In this document: in pieces, positions 34,435 through 42,771 of the stretch
How the letters are laid out: every line of letters starts with the position of its first letter
Position numbering within the stretch: the stretch's first letter is position 1
Assembly (NCBI RefSeq): GCF_001456155.1
Contig: NZ_CP013293.1
Span: 2,914,001 to 2,978,000, forward strand
From: Chryseobacterium sp. IHB B 17019
GTDB lineage: Bacteria > Bacteroidota > Bacteroidia > Flavobacteriales > Weeksellaceae
Length of the DNA stretch: 64,000 nt
Direction: 5' to 3'
Made by a program: the position numbers and the translations under genes
Notes under the pieces: model-generated
Told to the model about the DNA's origin: nothing
The model's database searches: none
Seen by the model: the letters and a program-made list of their open reading frames with translations, nothing else

Positions 34435-35082
34435 TTATTTCCTGCGAAGGAAATTCACACCGTCCCGCAAAGGTAAAATAAGATTTTCAAAATCATCATC
34501 TTTTGCGATCAAATCGTTTAATTCCTTAATTATCTGTGTAGATTTCTGCTTCGGATTTTCTTCCAGCACTTTCCCGTACCAGAGGACGTTGTCAAACATT
34601 ACCACCGATCCGGATTTTGTTTTAGGCTTGATTAATCTAAAATATTCCGCGTAATTTTCTTTATCCGCATCAATAAAAACCAAGTCAAAAATCTCATCTG
34701 TTTCCCTTAAAAATTCCTTCGCATCCTGAATCTTAAAATTAATCTGATTTGAATATTCACTTTCTGCAAAATATTTTCTGGGTAGATAAGCTAAATCTTC
34801 ATTCACATCCAGTGTTGTAATTTTTCCGTCTTTTGCTAAGCCTGCCGTTAAACAAAGTGTAGCATATCCCGTGAAAGTCCCGATTTCAAGAATATTTTTC
34901 GGCTGCATCATTTGAGAAATTATGGTTAATAATCTTCCCTGCTGATAACCGGAAATCATATGGGGCTGTGTTGTTTTCTGATACGTTTCCCTTCTTAATT
35001 TTTTCAGAACTTCAGGCTCCGAGGAAGCGTGTGTTTCCAGATACCTGTCCATTTCTGGATTCTTTTCTTCAAAAAAGCTCAT
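34435..35082 (-). CDS. Class I SAM-dependent O-methyltransferase
   Basis: These 215 residues match the CCoAOMT-like O-methyltransferase family, cytosolic Mg2+-dependent enzymes that methylate catechols or similar hydroxyls. SAM motifs are ILEIGTFTGYATLCL, ITTLDVNEDL, and DLVFIDADKENYAEYF with the metal-binding Asp, then VVMFDNVLWYGKV. The last ~10 residues, RDGVNFLRRK, complete the fold. The substrate is unknown. It appears monocistronic. Confidence 0.93.
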   Translation of the reverse strand: MSFFEEKNPEMDRYLETHASSEPEVLKKLRRETYQKTTQPHMISGYQQGRLLTIISQMMQPKNILEIGTFTGYATLCLTAGLAKDGKITTLDVNEDLAYLPRKYFAESEYSNQINFKIQDAKEFLRETDEIFDLVFIDADKENYAEYFRLIKPKTKSGSVVMFDNVLWYGKVLEENPKQKSTQIIKELNDLIAKDDDFENLILPLRDGVNFLRRK

Positions 35083-35216
35083 TCTACAAGTTTTTGTTAT
35101 TCAAATTTACTTAAATATAAGGAAAATGCATGAAAAATCCCGAAGATTCTGAAGCATGGGGAAAACCCCATATCAATTACCGTAAAAATACGGATAGTTT
35201 TGCTCTGCAATAGCTC

Positions 35217-35224
35217 TACCTTTG
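35217..35224 (+). promoter_or_regulatory. -7 box of the small basic gene
   Basis: TACCTTTG matches TAnnTTTG. It lies 32 bases before the ATG at 35257. A TTTTG occurs upstream but with a 14-base spacer, shorter than usual. Confidence 0.45.
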
Positions 35225-35256
35225 CAAAGAAGGGTAAAAACACTAGAAGAAATAAA

Positions 35257-35412
35257 ATGAATGTAGAGGAAAAACAAATTAACACGAAGAATCAAAGAGC
35301 CTCGATGCCGCAAGGTAAAACGGGCTCTTCTTTAGAAAAAACTAAACCGAAAATATCCAATTCATTTTTTCAACGAATTATTTCATTATTGAAAAAAGAA
35401 GAATTAATTTGA
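35257..35412 (+). CDS. Small basic protein of unknown function
   Basis: This 51-residue protein, MNVEEKQINT...KKEELI, has a -7 box 32 bases upstream and a perfect 13-bp terminator 7 bases after its stop codon. It is therefore a complete small transcription unit. The N-terminal half is polar and likely disordered (NTKNQRASMPQGKTGSS). The C-terminal half could form an amphipathic helix (SFFQRIISLLKK). No signal peptide, Cys or known motif is visible. I prefer ATG 35257 over the longer frame from 35200, which would start upstream of the -7 box. Unknown function; not recognised. Confidence 0.6.
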   Translation: MNVEEKQINTKNQRASMPQGKTGSSLEKTKPKISNSFFQRIISLLKKEELI

Positions 35413-35419
35413 TTAAAAA

Positions 35420-35449
35420 AATAAATCCCGAATTGCTTCGGGATTTATT
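35420..35449. terminator. Bidirectional terminator between the small gene and the OmpA gene
   Basis: A 13-bp perfect stem, AATAAATCCCGAA with its complement (35420-35432 with 35437-35449) and loop TTGC, is flanked by A runs and T/A-rich tails. It serves both converging genes. Confidence 0.85.
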
Positions 35450-35472
35450 ATTATTGATTGAATGATGTTTAA

Positions 35473-36306
35473 TTATTTTTTTGGCGTGATATCCATTAAT
35501 TTCATGAATTCATCAAGCTTAGGCATAATGATGATTTCCGTTCTTCTGTTTTCCGCTCTTCCTGAAACGCTCATATTTGTCGCTTTAGGATTGTATTCGG
35601 AACGTCCGCCCGCTGTGATTCTTGCCGGATCTACACCGAATTGAGTTTGTAAAACTTTCGCTACCGCTGTACCTCTCAATGCAGAAAGATCCCAGTTGTC
35701 TTTTGGTAAATTTGGTGAGTTTAGAGGTGCGTTATCCGTGTTACCTTCGATCAATACAGAATATTTATCGTAATCGTTGATCACTTTAGCCACTTTCCCT
35801 AATACTTCCTGAGCAGCCGGTAAAACGTTGTAATCTCCTGTTTTATATAACATTTTATCTGAAAGTGAGATCATTACGACTCCTTTCAATACTTTCACCT
35901 GAACATCATCGTCAGCTACATTGTCCAAAGATCTTTTCAATTTGTTTGATAATGCTAAATTTAAACTGTCGTTTTTAGCATTGCTGGAAATTAATTGCTT
36001 GATATAAGAGTTTGAAGCATTAATCTCTCCTACTAACTTATCGATATTGGCAGAACTTTTTCCAGTATTTGAAAGACAAGCGTCAAGTGAAGATTTTAAA
36101 GCATCATGCTGACTTTTTAGTAAATTATTCTCACTCGTTAAAGCAGAATTTTGAGATTTCAGATCCTGAATTTCCCTCTGTCTTTCACCCACGTTTTCAA
36201 TACATTGCTTGTAGTTTGAGCTTAGTGCATCGTACTGCTTTTTGCTGATACAAGATGTCATTCCCAACGCCATTGCAGAAACTGCTAGAATTTTAAAAAT
36301 TTTCAT
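35473..36306 (-). CDS. OmpA-family peptidoglycan-binding lipoprotein
   Basis: This 277-residue lipoprotein has signal MKIFKILAVSAMALGMTSC with Cys19 as lipid attachment. Residues ~25-125 form a coiled coil (DALSSNYKQCIENVGERQRE, LKSQNSALTSENNLLKSQHD). The C-terminal OmpA domain covers ~150-270: SVLIEGNTDNAPL, LSALRGTAVAKVLQTQFGVD, RITAGGRSEYNP and NRRTEIIIMP. Such Pal/OmpA-like proteins tie the outer membrane to peptidoglycan. It is single and ends at a shared terminator. Confidence 0.92.
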   Translation of the reverse strand: MKIFKILAVSAMALGMTSCISKKQYDALSSNYKQCIENVGERQREIQDLKSQNSALTSENNLLKSQHDALKSSLDACLSNTGKSSANIDKLVGEINASNSYIKQLISSNAKNDSLNLALSNKLKRSLDNVADDDVQVKVLKGVVMISLSDKMLYKTGDYNVLPAAQEVLGKVAKVINDYDKYSVLIEGNTDNAPLNSPNLPKDNWDLSALRGTAVAKVLQTQFGVDPARITAGGRSEYNPKATNMSVSGRAENRRTEIIIMPKLDEFMKLMDITPKK

Positions 36307-36361
36307 AAATAATCATTTTTTGACGAATCAAAGGTAGAAAATTCATTTTAATTATATAAAT

Positions 36362-36369
36362 TATCTTTG
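36362..36369 (+). promoter_or_regulatory. -7 box of tilS
   Basis: TATCTTTG, a perfect TAnnTTTG match, lies 23 bases before the ATG. No -33 TTG is visible at the expected distance. Confidence 0.5.
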
Positions 36370-36392
36370 CACAAAAGAAATCCTCAGCATAG

Positions 36393-37730
36393 ATGTTGAA
36401 AATAATAAGCTTTAAAAATCAATTAGAAAAAATTATTCATTCTTCTGAAAAACACACCTTCCTTTTGGCAGTGAGCGGCGGTGTGGATTCTATGGTTTTG
36501 GCCCACATTTTTAATGATTTAGGATTAAATTTTCAAATTGCACATATCAATTATAAGCTTCGTGGTGAAGATTCGGATCTTGATCAAAAAGTTGTTCGGG
36601 ATTTCTGTGAAAAAAATCATATTAAATTTCATTTATACGAAATTTCAGATAAAGATCAAAAGCCGGAAAACTCGATTCAGCTTTGGGCCAGAGAATTGAG
36701 ATATCGTTTTTTTAAACAAGTTCAACAAGACGAAAATCTGGAATTCCTGGTAACGGCTCATCACCTGAACGATCAGCTGGAAACTTTCATCATTAACCTT
36801 TCTAAGGCATCAGGAATCAATGGTTTAAGTGGAATTCCAACCAATGACAATAATATTTTAAGACCTCTCTTAAACTTTACAAAGGAAGAAATCTACGCTT
36901 TTGCAAAAGAAAACAATATTGAGTACCGCGAAGATCTTTCCAATACAAAAAGTGATTATTTAAGGAATAAAATAAGACTGGAAATTGTTCCGAAATTATT
37001 AGAAACCAATGAACATTTTTTAGAAAATTTTAAAAAGAGTTCTTCCTATTTAAAACAGACCAAAGATTTTGTTCAGCAACAGATTCAGGAGATAGAAAAA
37101 CGGATTACTATCTTTAACAAATACCACAAAATTCTATCAAAGAAAAAGCTGGTGCAGGAAAATGACTTTGTTAAGTTTGAAATTTTAAAAAAGTACGGTT
37201 TTAATCAAGAAGAAGAAATTTCGAAAATTTTTAAAGCTGAAAACGGAAGCTCTTTTTTTTCAAAAGATTATCAATTGATGGTTAATTATGATGAACTGGT
37301 CATAAGCGGGAAAACGGAGGATGGAGGATGGAAGTTTGATGACAGAGATAAAAGAAGCAAGAATGAAATCCTTTTAATTGAAAAATTTGACTTTTCAAAA
37401 AGCCGAATCGACATTAATCTTGAACATCATATTGATGACATTGAAGAAATCGATAATAAATTTGAATGGGAATTTGATGCTGAAAAACTCCAGTTTCCCT
37501 TGCGATTAAGGAGACTTAAGGACGGTGATGAATTCTACCCTTCCGGTTTTTCCGGGAAAAAGAAAGTTTCTAAATTTTTTAGAGATGAAAAAATATCTAT
37601 TTTAGCAAGGCCAAAAATATGGATCTTGTCTGATTGTAATAACAATGTACTCGGAGTTGTCTCTTATAGACAAGATGGAAAATACAAAAAAGATGAAAAA
37701 ACAAAATTTACACTCAAAATTTTTAACTAA
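36393..37730 (+). CDS. tilS: tRNA(Ile)-lysidine synthase
   Basis: TilS converts the wobble C of the CAU anticodon of tRNA-Ile2 to lysidine, so AUA is read as Ile. The 445 residues contain the PP-loop SGGVDS (residues 28-33), the nucleotide-binding motif TAHHLNDQLETF, the substrate motif REDLSNTKSDYLRNKIRLE, and a C-terminal TilS domain (LRLRRLKDGDEFYP, KKVSKFFRDEKI). At codons near 308-316 lies the sequence EDGGWKFDD, encoded by a tract that resembles the intergenic repeat at 2104. It overlaps no other gene. dsbD begins 2 bases after it stops. Confidence 0.95.
   Translation: MLKIISFKNQLEKIIHSSEKHTFLLAVSGGVDSMVLAHIFNDLGLNFQIAHINYKLRGEDSDLDQKVVRDFCEKNHIKFHLYEISDKDQKPENSIQLWARELRYRFFKQVQQDENLEFLVTAHHLNDQLETFIINLSKASGINGLSGIPTNDNNILRPLLNFTKEEIYAFAKENNIEYREDLSNTKSDYLRNKIRLEIVPKLLETNEHFLENFKKSSSYLKQTKDFVQQQIQEIEKRITIFNKYHKILSKKKLVQENDFVKFEILKKYGFNQEEEISKIFKAENGSSFFSKDYQLMVNYDELVISGKTEDGGWKFDDRDKRSKNEILLIEKFDFSKSRIDINLEHHIDDIEEIDNKFEWEFDAEKLQFPLRLRRLKDGDEFYPSGFSGKKKVSKFFRDEKISILARPKIWILSDCNNNVLGVVSYRQDGKYKKDEKTKFTLKIFN
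37315..37342. repeat. Repeat-like tract inside tilS
   Basis: GGAGGATGGAGGATGGAAGT (from about 37317) is a near-tandem GGAGGAT unit. It shares the 14-base word GGAGGATGGAAGTT with the arm of the inverted repeat at 2104-2131. It encodes EDGGWKF in a poorly conserved part of TilS. Confidence 0.5.
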
Positions 37731-37731
37731 A

Positions 37732-39801
37732 ATGAAGTTTAGAAACTGGTTTTTATTAATTCTTCTGTTTTTAGCGACAGGAATTAATGCACAAATCAAA
37801 AATCCCGTAAAATTCAAATTTACAATCAACGAATTAGGAGACAACCAATACGAAGCCGTGCTGAATGCCACGATGGAAAGTGGCTGGCATATTTATTCTA
37901 AAGACATCCCGGAAGACACAGGAATTCCTACTGATTATAAAGTTTCAGGAAAAAATATCGAACTTATCGGAAAGTTTGTGGAAGTTGGCAAAAAGCATGA
38001 AGAATTTTCCGAGGCTTTTGGCGGAAAGATTATTTATTATTCCAATTCTGCCGGTTTCAAGCAAAAATTTAAGTTAAAAGACGGGACAAAACCAGGAGAT
38101 GTAGTGGCTGAAATCACTTATCAGACCTGTGATGACAGAGTTTGTCTGGCCCCGAATACCTTAGAATTCAATCAAAAAATTACACCAAAGGGCGCAACAG
38201 CAGAAGCTGCAACCGACGAAAAAACAGAACCCGCAAAAGATTCTGCGAAAGCCTCTGAAGTTACAGTGGTAGCTCCTGCAAATGCAACGGTTACCGTTAC
38301 AGAAAACCCTCAATTGGATCCAAAACAATTAAAAATACCATCAATAGATTTCCAAAAACCATTGACGGATTGCGGAACTGCCTCTACAAAGGTTGAGGAA
38401 AACTATTGGACTTATTTGTTCTTAGGATTCATCGGAGGATTGATTGCATTATTGACTCCATGCGTTTTCCCAATGATTCCACTTACGGTTTCATTCTTTA
38501 CAAAAGGGAATAAAAATAAAGCAAAAGGGAAGAGAGATGCTTTAATTTATGGATTCTTTATCCTTTTAATTTTTGTTTTATTAAGTATTCCTTTCCACAT
38601 TATTGATGGGATTGCAGGAAATATTTTCAACGAAATTTCCACAAGCGTATGGCTGAATATCGTGTTTTTCATCATATTTATTTTCTTCGCAGGAAGTTTC
38701 TTCGGATACTATGATATTACGTTACCAAGCTCGATTGCCAACAAATCTTCAAAAGCGGAAGAAGCCGGTGGAATCATCGGAATTTTCTTCATGGCTTTGA
38801 CTTTAGTTATTGTTTCTTTCTCATGTACAGGCCCTATTTTGGGAAGTTTATTGGGAAGTGCAGTGACAGGTTCGGCAAACGTTCCGATGTTGTTGACATT
38901 TGCTTTGGCTGGCTTCGGGTTGGCTTGGGCGATTATTTTCGGATTGCTCGCTTTATTTCCGCAAGCGTTGCAAAGTCTTCCAAAATCAGGAGGTTGGATG
39001 AACACAGTGAAAGTGGTTCTAGGCTTTGTAGAATTGGCTTTAGCTTTAAAATTCTTATCAAAAGCAGACCTTGTTTCTAAAACTTTCTTCTTAAAAAGAG
39101 AACTTTTCATCGCAATATGGATTCTTGTTGCGCTTGGATTAGCATTATATTTATTTGGATTAATCAGATTCCCGCACGATGATAAAAAACCGAAGATTTC
39201 CATTACAAGAAAGATTTTAGGAGTTTTAGGATTCGGATTTGTGATTTATTTAATTCAGGGACTAATTCCTTCTGACCGTCCGAAGCTGCAGTTATTAAGC
39301 GGAATTTTACCTCCATTGAATGTTAGCTATTTCCACGATGAAAAAGACGGAATTCTTGGAATGCATCCTGAACATGACTTCTTTAAAGCCATTGAATTAG
39401 CTAAAAAAGAAGACAAGCCAATTTTAATTGACTTTACAGGCTATGGTTGTGAGAACTGTAGAAAAATGGAAGAATTCGTCTGGAGCGAGCCTGATATTTT
39501 ACCAATTCTCCAAAACGATGTGGTTCTGGCCTCTCTTTACGTAGACGACAAAGAAGAACTTCCTGAGGATCAGAAAACTAAAATCGACCTGGGTGACGGA
39601 CAAGTGAAAAAAGTAAAAACGATCGGTGACAGATGGAGCTTATTCCAACAGGTGAATTTTAATAATAATTCCCAGCCGCATTATGTTTTAATAACTCCTG
39701 ACGGAAAAGTAATCAACAATCCGGTTTCAGGATACATGCCTAAGGAAGATTTTAAAAAGTTCCTTGAATGTGGTGTAAATTATTATAAGAAAAGTAAATA
39801 A
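37732..39801 (+). CDS. dsbD: Thiol:disulfide interchange protein DsbD
   Basis: DsbD takes electrons from cytoplasmic thioredoxin across the inner membrane to periplasmic partners. From ATG 37732 there are 689 residues: signal peptide (WFLLILLFLATGINAQ), an N-terminal periplasmic domain with the Cys pair in TCDDRVCLAP, eight membrane helices with GLIALLTPCVFPMIPLT and VSFSCTGPILGSLLG holding the channel cysteines, and a C-terminal thioredoxin domain with CxxC in YGCENCRKME. ATG 37645 is in frame but lies inside tilS and precedes no signal peptide. A terminator follows. Confidence 0.94.
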   Translation: MKFRNWFLLILLFLATGINAQIKNPVKFKFTINELGDNQYEAVLNATMESGWHIYSKDIPEDTGIPTDYKVSGKNIELIGKFVEVGKKHEEFSEAFGGKIIYYSNSAGFKQKFKLKDGTKPGDVVAEITYQTCDDRVCLAPNTLEFNQKITPKGATAEAATDEKTEPAKDSAKASEVTVVAPANATVTVTENPQLDPKQLKIPSIDFQKPLTDCGTASTKVEENYWTYLFLGFIGGLIALLTPCVFPMIPLTVSFFTKGNKNKAKGKRDALIYGFFILLIFVLLSIPFHIIDGIAGNIFNEISTSVWLNIVFFIIFIFFAGSFFGYYDITLPSSIANKSSKAEEAGGIIGIFFMALTLVIVSFSCTGPILGSLLGSAVTGSANVPMLLTFALAGFGLAWAIIFGLLALFPQALQSLPKSGGWMNTVKVVLGFVELALALKFLSKADLVSKTFFLKRELFIAIWILVALGLALYLFGLIRFPHDDKKPKISITRKILGVLGFGFVIYLIQGLIPSDRPKLQLLSGILPPLNVSYFHDEKDGILGMHPEHDFFKAIELAKKEDKPILIDFTGYGCENCRKMEEFVWSEPDILPILQNDVVLASLYVDDKEELPEDQKTKIDLGDGQVKKVKTIGDRWSLFQQVNFNNNSQPHYVLITPDGKVINNPVSGYMPKEDFKKFLECGVNYYKKSK

Positions 39802-39819
39802 TTTTCACATAAAATATAT

Positions 39820-39850
39820 AGCCTTATCATTACTTGATAAGGCTTTTTAA
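39820..39850 (+). terminator. Intrinsic terminator of dsbD
   Basis: AGCCTTATCA (39820-39829) pairs with TGATAAGGCT (39835-39844) and is followed by TTTTTA. Confidence 0.88.
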
Positions 39851-40010
39851 TACATTGATTTTAACAGTATTTAAGTTTAAATTTTCAACAAAATAATAAA
39901 ATTAATATCATTTTTGAATTTTAGGTACAAACTTTGTATAAATTCCATAAAACAAGTAGTGAATTTTCACATTTTATTAAATACCGTTTAACATTTAAAA
40001 AATATTAATT

Positions 40011-40538
40011 ATGGCTGAAGTAATTGCACAAGAAAAGCAAGGAGGAAGCAAACAAAGAAAAAAGCTGATCAGAGTGGATATGACTCCTATGGTAGACCTC
40101 GGATTTTTATTAATCACATTCTTTATGTTTACCACAAATTTTACAAAACCGAATGTAATGGATTTAGGACTGCCAGCGAAAGACCCGAATCCAATTCCAA
40201 GACATCCAATAGACATTGATGTAAACAATCAAATTACATTTATTCTTGGTAAGGATAATCGTGTATTTTATCATCAACAAGCTAAAGAAGATTTAAATTC
40301 AGGTAATTTAAAAGAAACCGATTTCAGTGGAATAAAAATTTCAAAAATTATTTCTGAAGCTCATAAAAATGCTCCGAAACCTGAAATTTTCACAGTAATT
40401 GTAAAGCCGACCGATGAAGCAAACTATAAAAATTTCGTAGATATTCTAGACAATATCGCGATTTCTAAAAAGGAACGCTACGGAATCACTGATATCAAAC
40501 CCTGGGAAAATAAGATTTATGAAGAATTAACCAAATAA
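40011..40538 (+). CDS. Orphan ExbD/TolR family protein
   Basis: This 175-residue protein is closely similar over its whole length to the second ExbD of the TonB operon (23507-24079): MAEV start, RVDMTPMVDLGFLLITFFMF helix with the channel Asp, and VIVKPTDEANYKNFVDIL in the periplasmic part. No exbB or tonB lies next to it. It has its own terminator (40545-40572), so it is a single-gene unit that must borrow an ExbB from elsewhere if functional. Probably a duplicate recruited for a special condition. Confidence 0.9.
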   Translation: MAEVIAQEKQGGSKQRKKLIRVDMTPMVDLGFLLITFFMFTTNFTKPNVMDLGLPAKDPNPIPRHPIDIDVNNQITFILGKDNRVFYHQQAKEDLNSGNLKETDFSGIKISKIISEAHKNAPKPEIFTVIVKPTDEANYKNFVDILDNIAISKKERYGITDIKPWENKIYEELTK

Positions 40539-40544
40539 AGTAAG

Positions 40545-40572
40545 AAGAGCATTTTTAAAGTGCTCTTTTTTA
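40545..40572 (+). terminator. Intrinsic terminator of the orphan exbD
   Basis: AAGAGCA pairs with TGCTCTT (40545-40551 with 40561-40567) and ends in a run of six T. Confidence 0.75.
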
Positions 40573-40574
40573 TT

Positions 40575-40582
40575 TACTTTTG
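40575..40582 (+). promoter_or_regulatory. -7 box of the following lipoprotein gene
   Basis: TACTTTTG matches TAnnTTTG and lies 22 bases before ATG 40605, right after the exbD terminator. Confidence 0.45.
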
Positions 40583-40604
40583 AGAGTATAATTTTTTGTA
40601 TTCA

Positions 40605-41114
40605 ATGAAAAACTTTTTAACCGCAATTGCTATTACAGCTTTATTTATTTCATGTTCTAAAAAAGAAGCAAATCCTGTTTCAAACCAGATGGACAGCACA
40701 AAAATTATTGATTCCATTAATGCTGCAAGAACAAAAATAAACGACAGCATCCGAAATAAAAATAATTTTAAAGACTTTAGCGGAACGCATAAATTCACCC
40801 ACAACTTAATTAAAGATCCAGGAACTGTTGATTTCAAAAAAATTGATGGCGAGGGCGATCATTATGATATTTCAGGAGATATTAATTCCGGGGAAAATTC
40901 CGTTACAATAAAAGGTTTTATGGCTGTTGTTTCTGATAAGCACATGAATTTTACAGGAGAAATCACTCAAAGTATTTCTGCAAACAGCAACGGAAAACCT
41001 TATATTAGAAAGAAAACGACAACTTTCATGTCTAAAGACGGCGGAAAAACGTACAGCCTGCAGGATATGGTAAATGGTTCGGGATTTGTTGATCATATTG
41101 ATATCCACTTTTAA
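40605..41114 (+). CDS. Lipoprotein of unknown function
   Basis: This 169-residue lipoprotein has signal MKNFLTAIAITALFISC with Cys17 lipidated, then SKKEANPVSNQ. The mature part is polar with GTHKFTHNLIKDPGTVDFKK and a DHYDISGDINSGEN region that looks beta-stranded. No known domain is recognised. ATG 40605 is chosen because the TTG at 40596 adds three residues without value. It is followed 11 bases later by the alpha/beta hydrolase and could share its transcript. Confidence 0.75.
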   Translation: MKNFLTAIAITALFISCSKKEANPVSNQMDSTKIIDSINAARTKINDSIRNKNNFKDFSGTHKFTHNLIKDPGTVDFKKIDGEGDHYDISGDINSGENSVTIKGFMAVVSDKHMNFTGEITQSISANSNGKPYIRKKTTTFMSKDGGKTYSLQDMVNGSGFVDHIDIHF

Positions 41115-41125
41115 TTTTTTTAATT

Positions 41126-41908
41126 ATGTTAAATTTCGAGAGAAAAGGAAACGGAAAAGAAGTCTTGGTTTTGCTTCACGGGTTTATGGAAAACATTTCC
41201 ATCTGGAACGATATGGAACCTCATTTGTCCGAAAATTTTTCATTGGTAAAAATAGACCTGCCAGGTCACGGACAGTCGGATATTATAGCCGAAGTGCAGA
41301 CAATGGAACTGGTGGCTGAAGAAGTAAAAAGGGTTTTGGATGATCAGAATTTAGAAAAAGTACACTTGTTGGGGCATTCCATGGGAGGTTATATTTCTTT
41401 GGGATTTGCTGAAAAATATCCTCAATATCTTAAAAGTTTAACATTATTTTTTTCCAGTTATCTTCCCGATGACGAAGAAAAAAAAGCACAACGCATAAAA
41501 AGTTACAGAATCATAAAAGATTCTTTTTCCCATTATGCAAGAGCTGGGATCCCTAATTTATTTAATCCAAATGAAAGAGATATCCTGGAGGGAAAAATTG
41601 AAACTGCATTGGAAGTTGCCCTTTCTACCAACAACTTGGGAGCTTTGGCTTCTGTAAAAGGGATGGTGGAGAGAACTGACAAAAGACACATCCTTGAAAA
41701 TCTTGATGCCAAAATCCTTGTAATTGCCGGAAAACACGACAATGCAGTAAAAACCGAAATGATAATTAAAAACCTTCCTGACAGGACCAATATCAAATCA
41801 TATATTCTGGATTGCGGACACAACGGACACTGGGAAAAACCGAGTATCTGTGCGGAAATCATCAATACAGAGCTCCTTCATAATATGCCGAAATACTTAG
41901 TTTTCTGA
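41126..41908 (+). CDS. Alpha/beta hydrolase
   Basis: This 260-residue cytoplasmic hydrolase has the usual HG motif (LLHGFMENISIW), nucleophile elbow GHSMGGYISLG, acid Asp in VIAGKHDNAV and catalytic His in DCGHNGHWEKP. It could be an esterase or MenH-like enzyme, and the substrate is not determinable. The next gene starts 2 bases after its stop, so both belong to one operon with the patatin. Confidence 0.9.
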   Translation: MLNFERKGNGKEVLVLLHGFMENISIWNDMEPHLSENFSLVKIDLPGHGQSDIIAEVQTMELVAEEVKRVLDDQNLEKVHLLGHSMGGYISLGFAEKYPQYLKSLTLFFSSYLPDDEEKKAQRIKSYRIIKDSFSHYARAGIPNLFNPNERDILEGKIETALEVALSTNNLGALASVKGMVERTDKRHILENLDAKILVIAGKHDNAVKTEMIIKNLPDRTNIKSYILDCGHNGHWEKPSICAEIINTELLHNMPKYLVF

Positions 41909-41909
41909 T

Positions 41910-42710
41910 ATGCTGGATTTCTTCTCTTTCAAAAAAAAGAAACCGGTTATCGGACTGACACTTTCCGGCGGTGGAATGCGCGGAATTGCTCACATAGCAG
42001 TTTTAAAAGCTTTGGAAGAGTATAACCTGAAGCCTGATATCATCTCAGGGACCAGCGCAGGATCCATTGTCGGGGCATTTTATTCTTTCGGGAAATCGCC
42101 GGACGAAATGATAGATATTGTAAAACAGACAACTTTTTTTTCAAGGTCCTATTTAAAGCTTTCCAAAAACGGGATTTTTAGTTCAAAATTTATTTTAAAA
42201 TTATTTATGGATTTTTTTCCTGAAGATGATTTTAAAATACTTAAAATTCCTGTTTATGTTGCAGCAACGGAAATGACTCACGGAATTGTTGATTTCTTTT
42301 CCGAAGGTGAACTTTTTGCGCCATTATTGGCCTCTTCGAGCGTTCCTTTTATTTTGCCACCTGTAAAAATTGGAGAAAAAATATATGTTGACGGCGGTGT
42401 GCTGGACAATCTTCCGATAGAGCCTATCGTAGATAAATGCGATTTTTTAATTGCCTCCCACGTCAATTCCATCAGCTATGACAGCCTTGAAAACATGAGC
42501 TTAATGAAAGAATTTGACAGGATTTTACACCTTGCAATCGCAAAATCCGTTTATTCTAAAGCAAGTACTTGTGATATTTTTCTTGATCCACCGAAAATGA
42601 CGAAATTCAGTTTATTTAATAAAAAGTTTCTTGATGTGATGTTTCAGGAAGTTTACGAATATACCTGTAAAGAGCTTGAAGGAAAGGGATATTCGAGGGT
42701 TTCTTCTTGA
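41910..42710 (+). CDS. Patatin-like phospholipase
   Basis: This 266-residue protein has the complete patatin signature: oxyanion loop SGGGMRGIAHIAVLKALEE, nucleophile GTSAGSIVGAFYS, and catalytic Asp in VDGGVLDNLPIEP. Patatins hydrolyse acyl esters of membrane lipids. There is no signal peptide, so it acts in the cytosol, like the RssA-type members. It lies 2 bases after the alpha/beta hydrolase. The stop is followed by a TTTTAGATTTT-rich intergenic stretch. Confidence 0.92.
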   Translation: MLDFFSFKKKKPVIGLTLSGGGMRGIAHIAVLKALEEYNLKPDIISGTSAGSIVGAFYSFGKSPDEMIDIVKQTTFFSRSYLKLSKNGIFSSKFILKLFMDFFPEDDFKILKIPVYVAATEMTHGIVDFFSEGELFAPLLASSSVPFILPPVKIGEKIYVDGGVLDNLPIEPIVDKCDFLIASHVNSISYDSLENMSLMKEFDRILHLAIAKSVYSKASTCDIFLDPPKMTKFSLFNKKFLDVMFQEVYEYTCKELEGKGYSRVSS

Positions 42711-42771
42711 GTTTTAGAGTGTAGGATTTTAGATTTTGAGCGTCATTGCGCAAGAATAATATTTATATAAA

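Noticed and set aside
35200..35256. Longer start for the 51-residue gene
   Set aside because: The extension would begin upstream of and include the -7 box.
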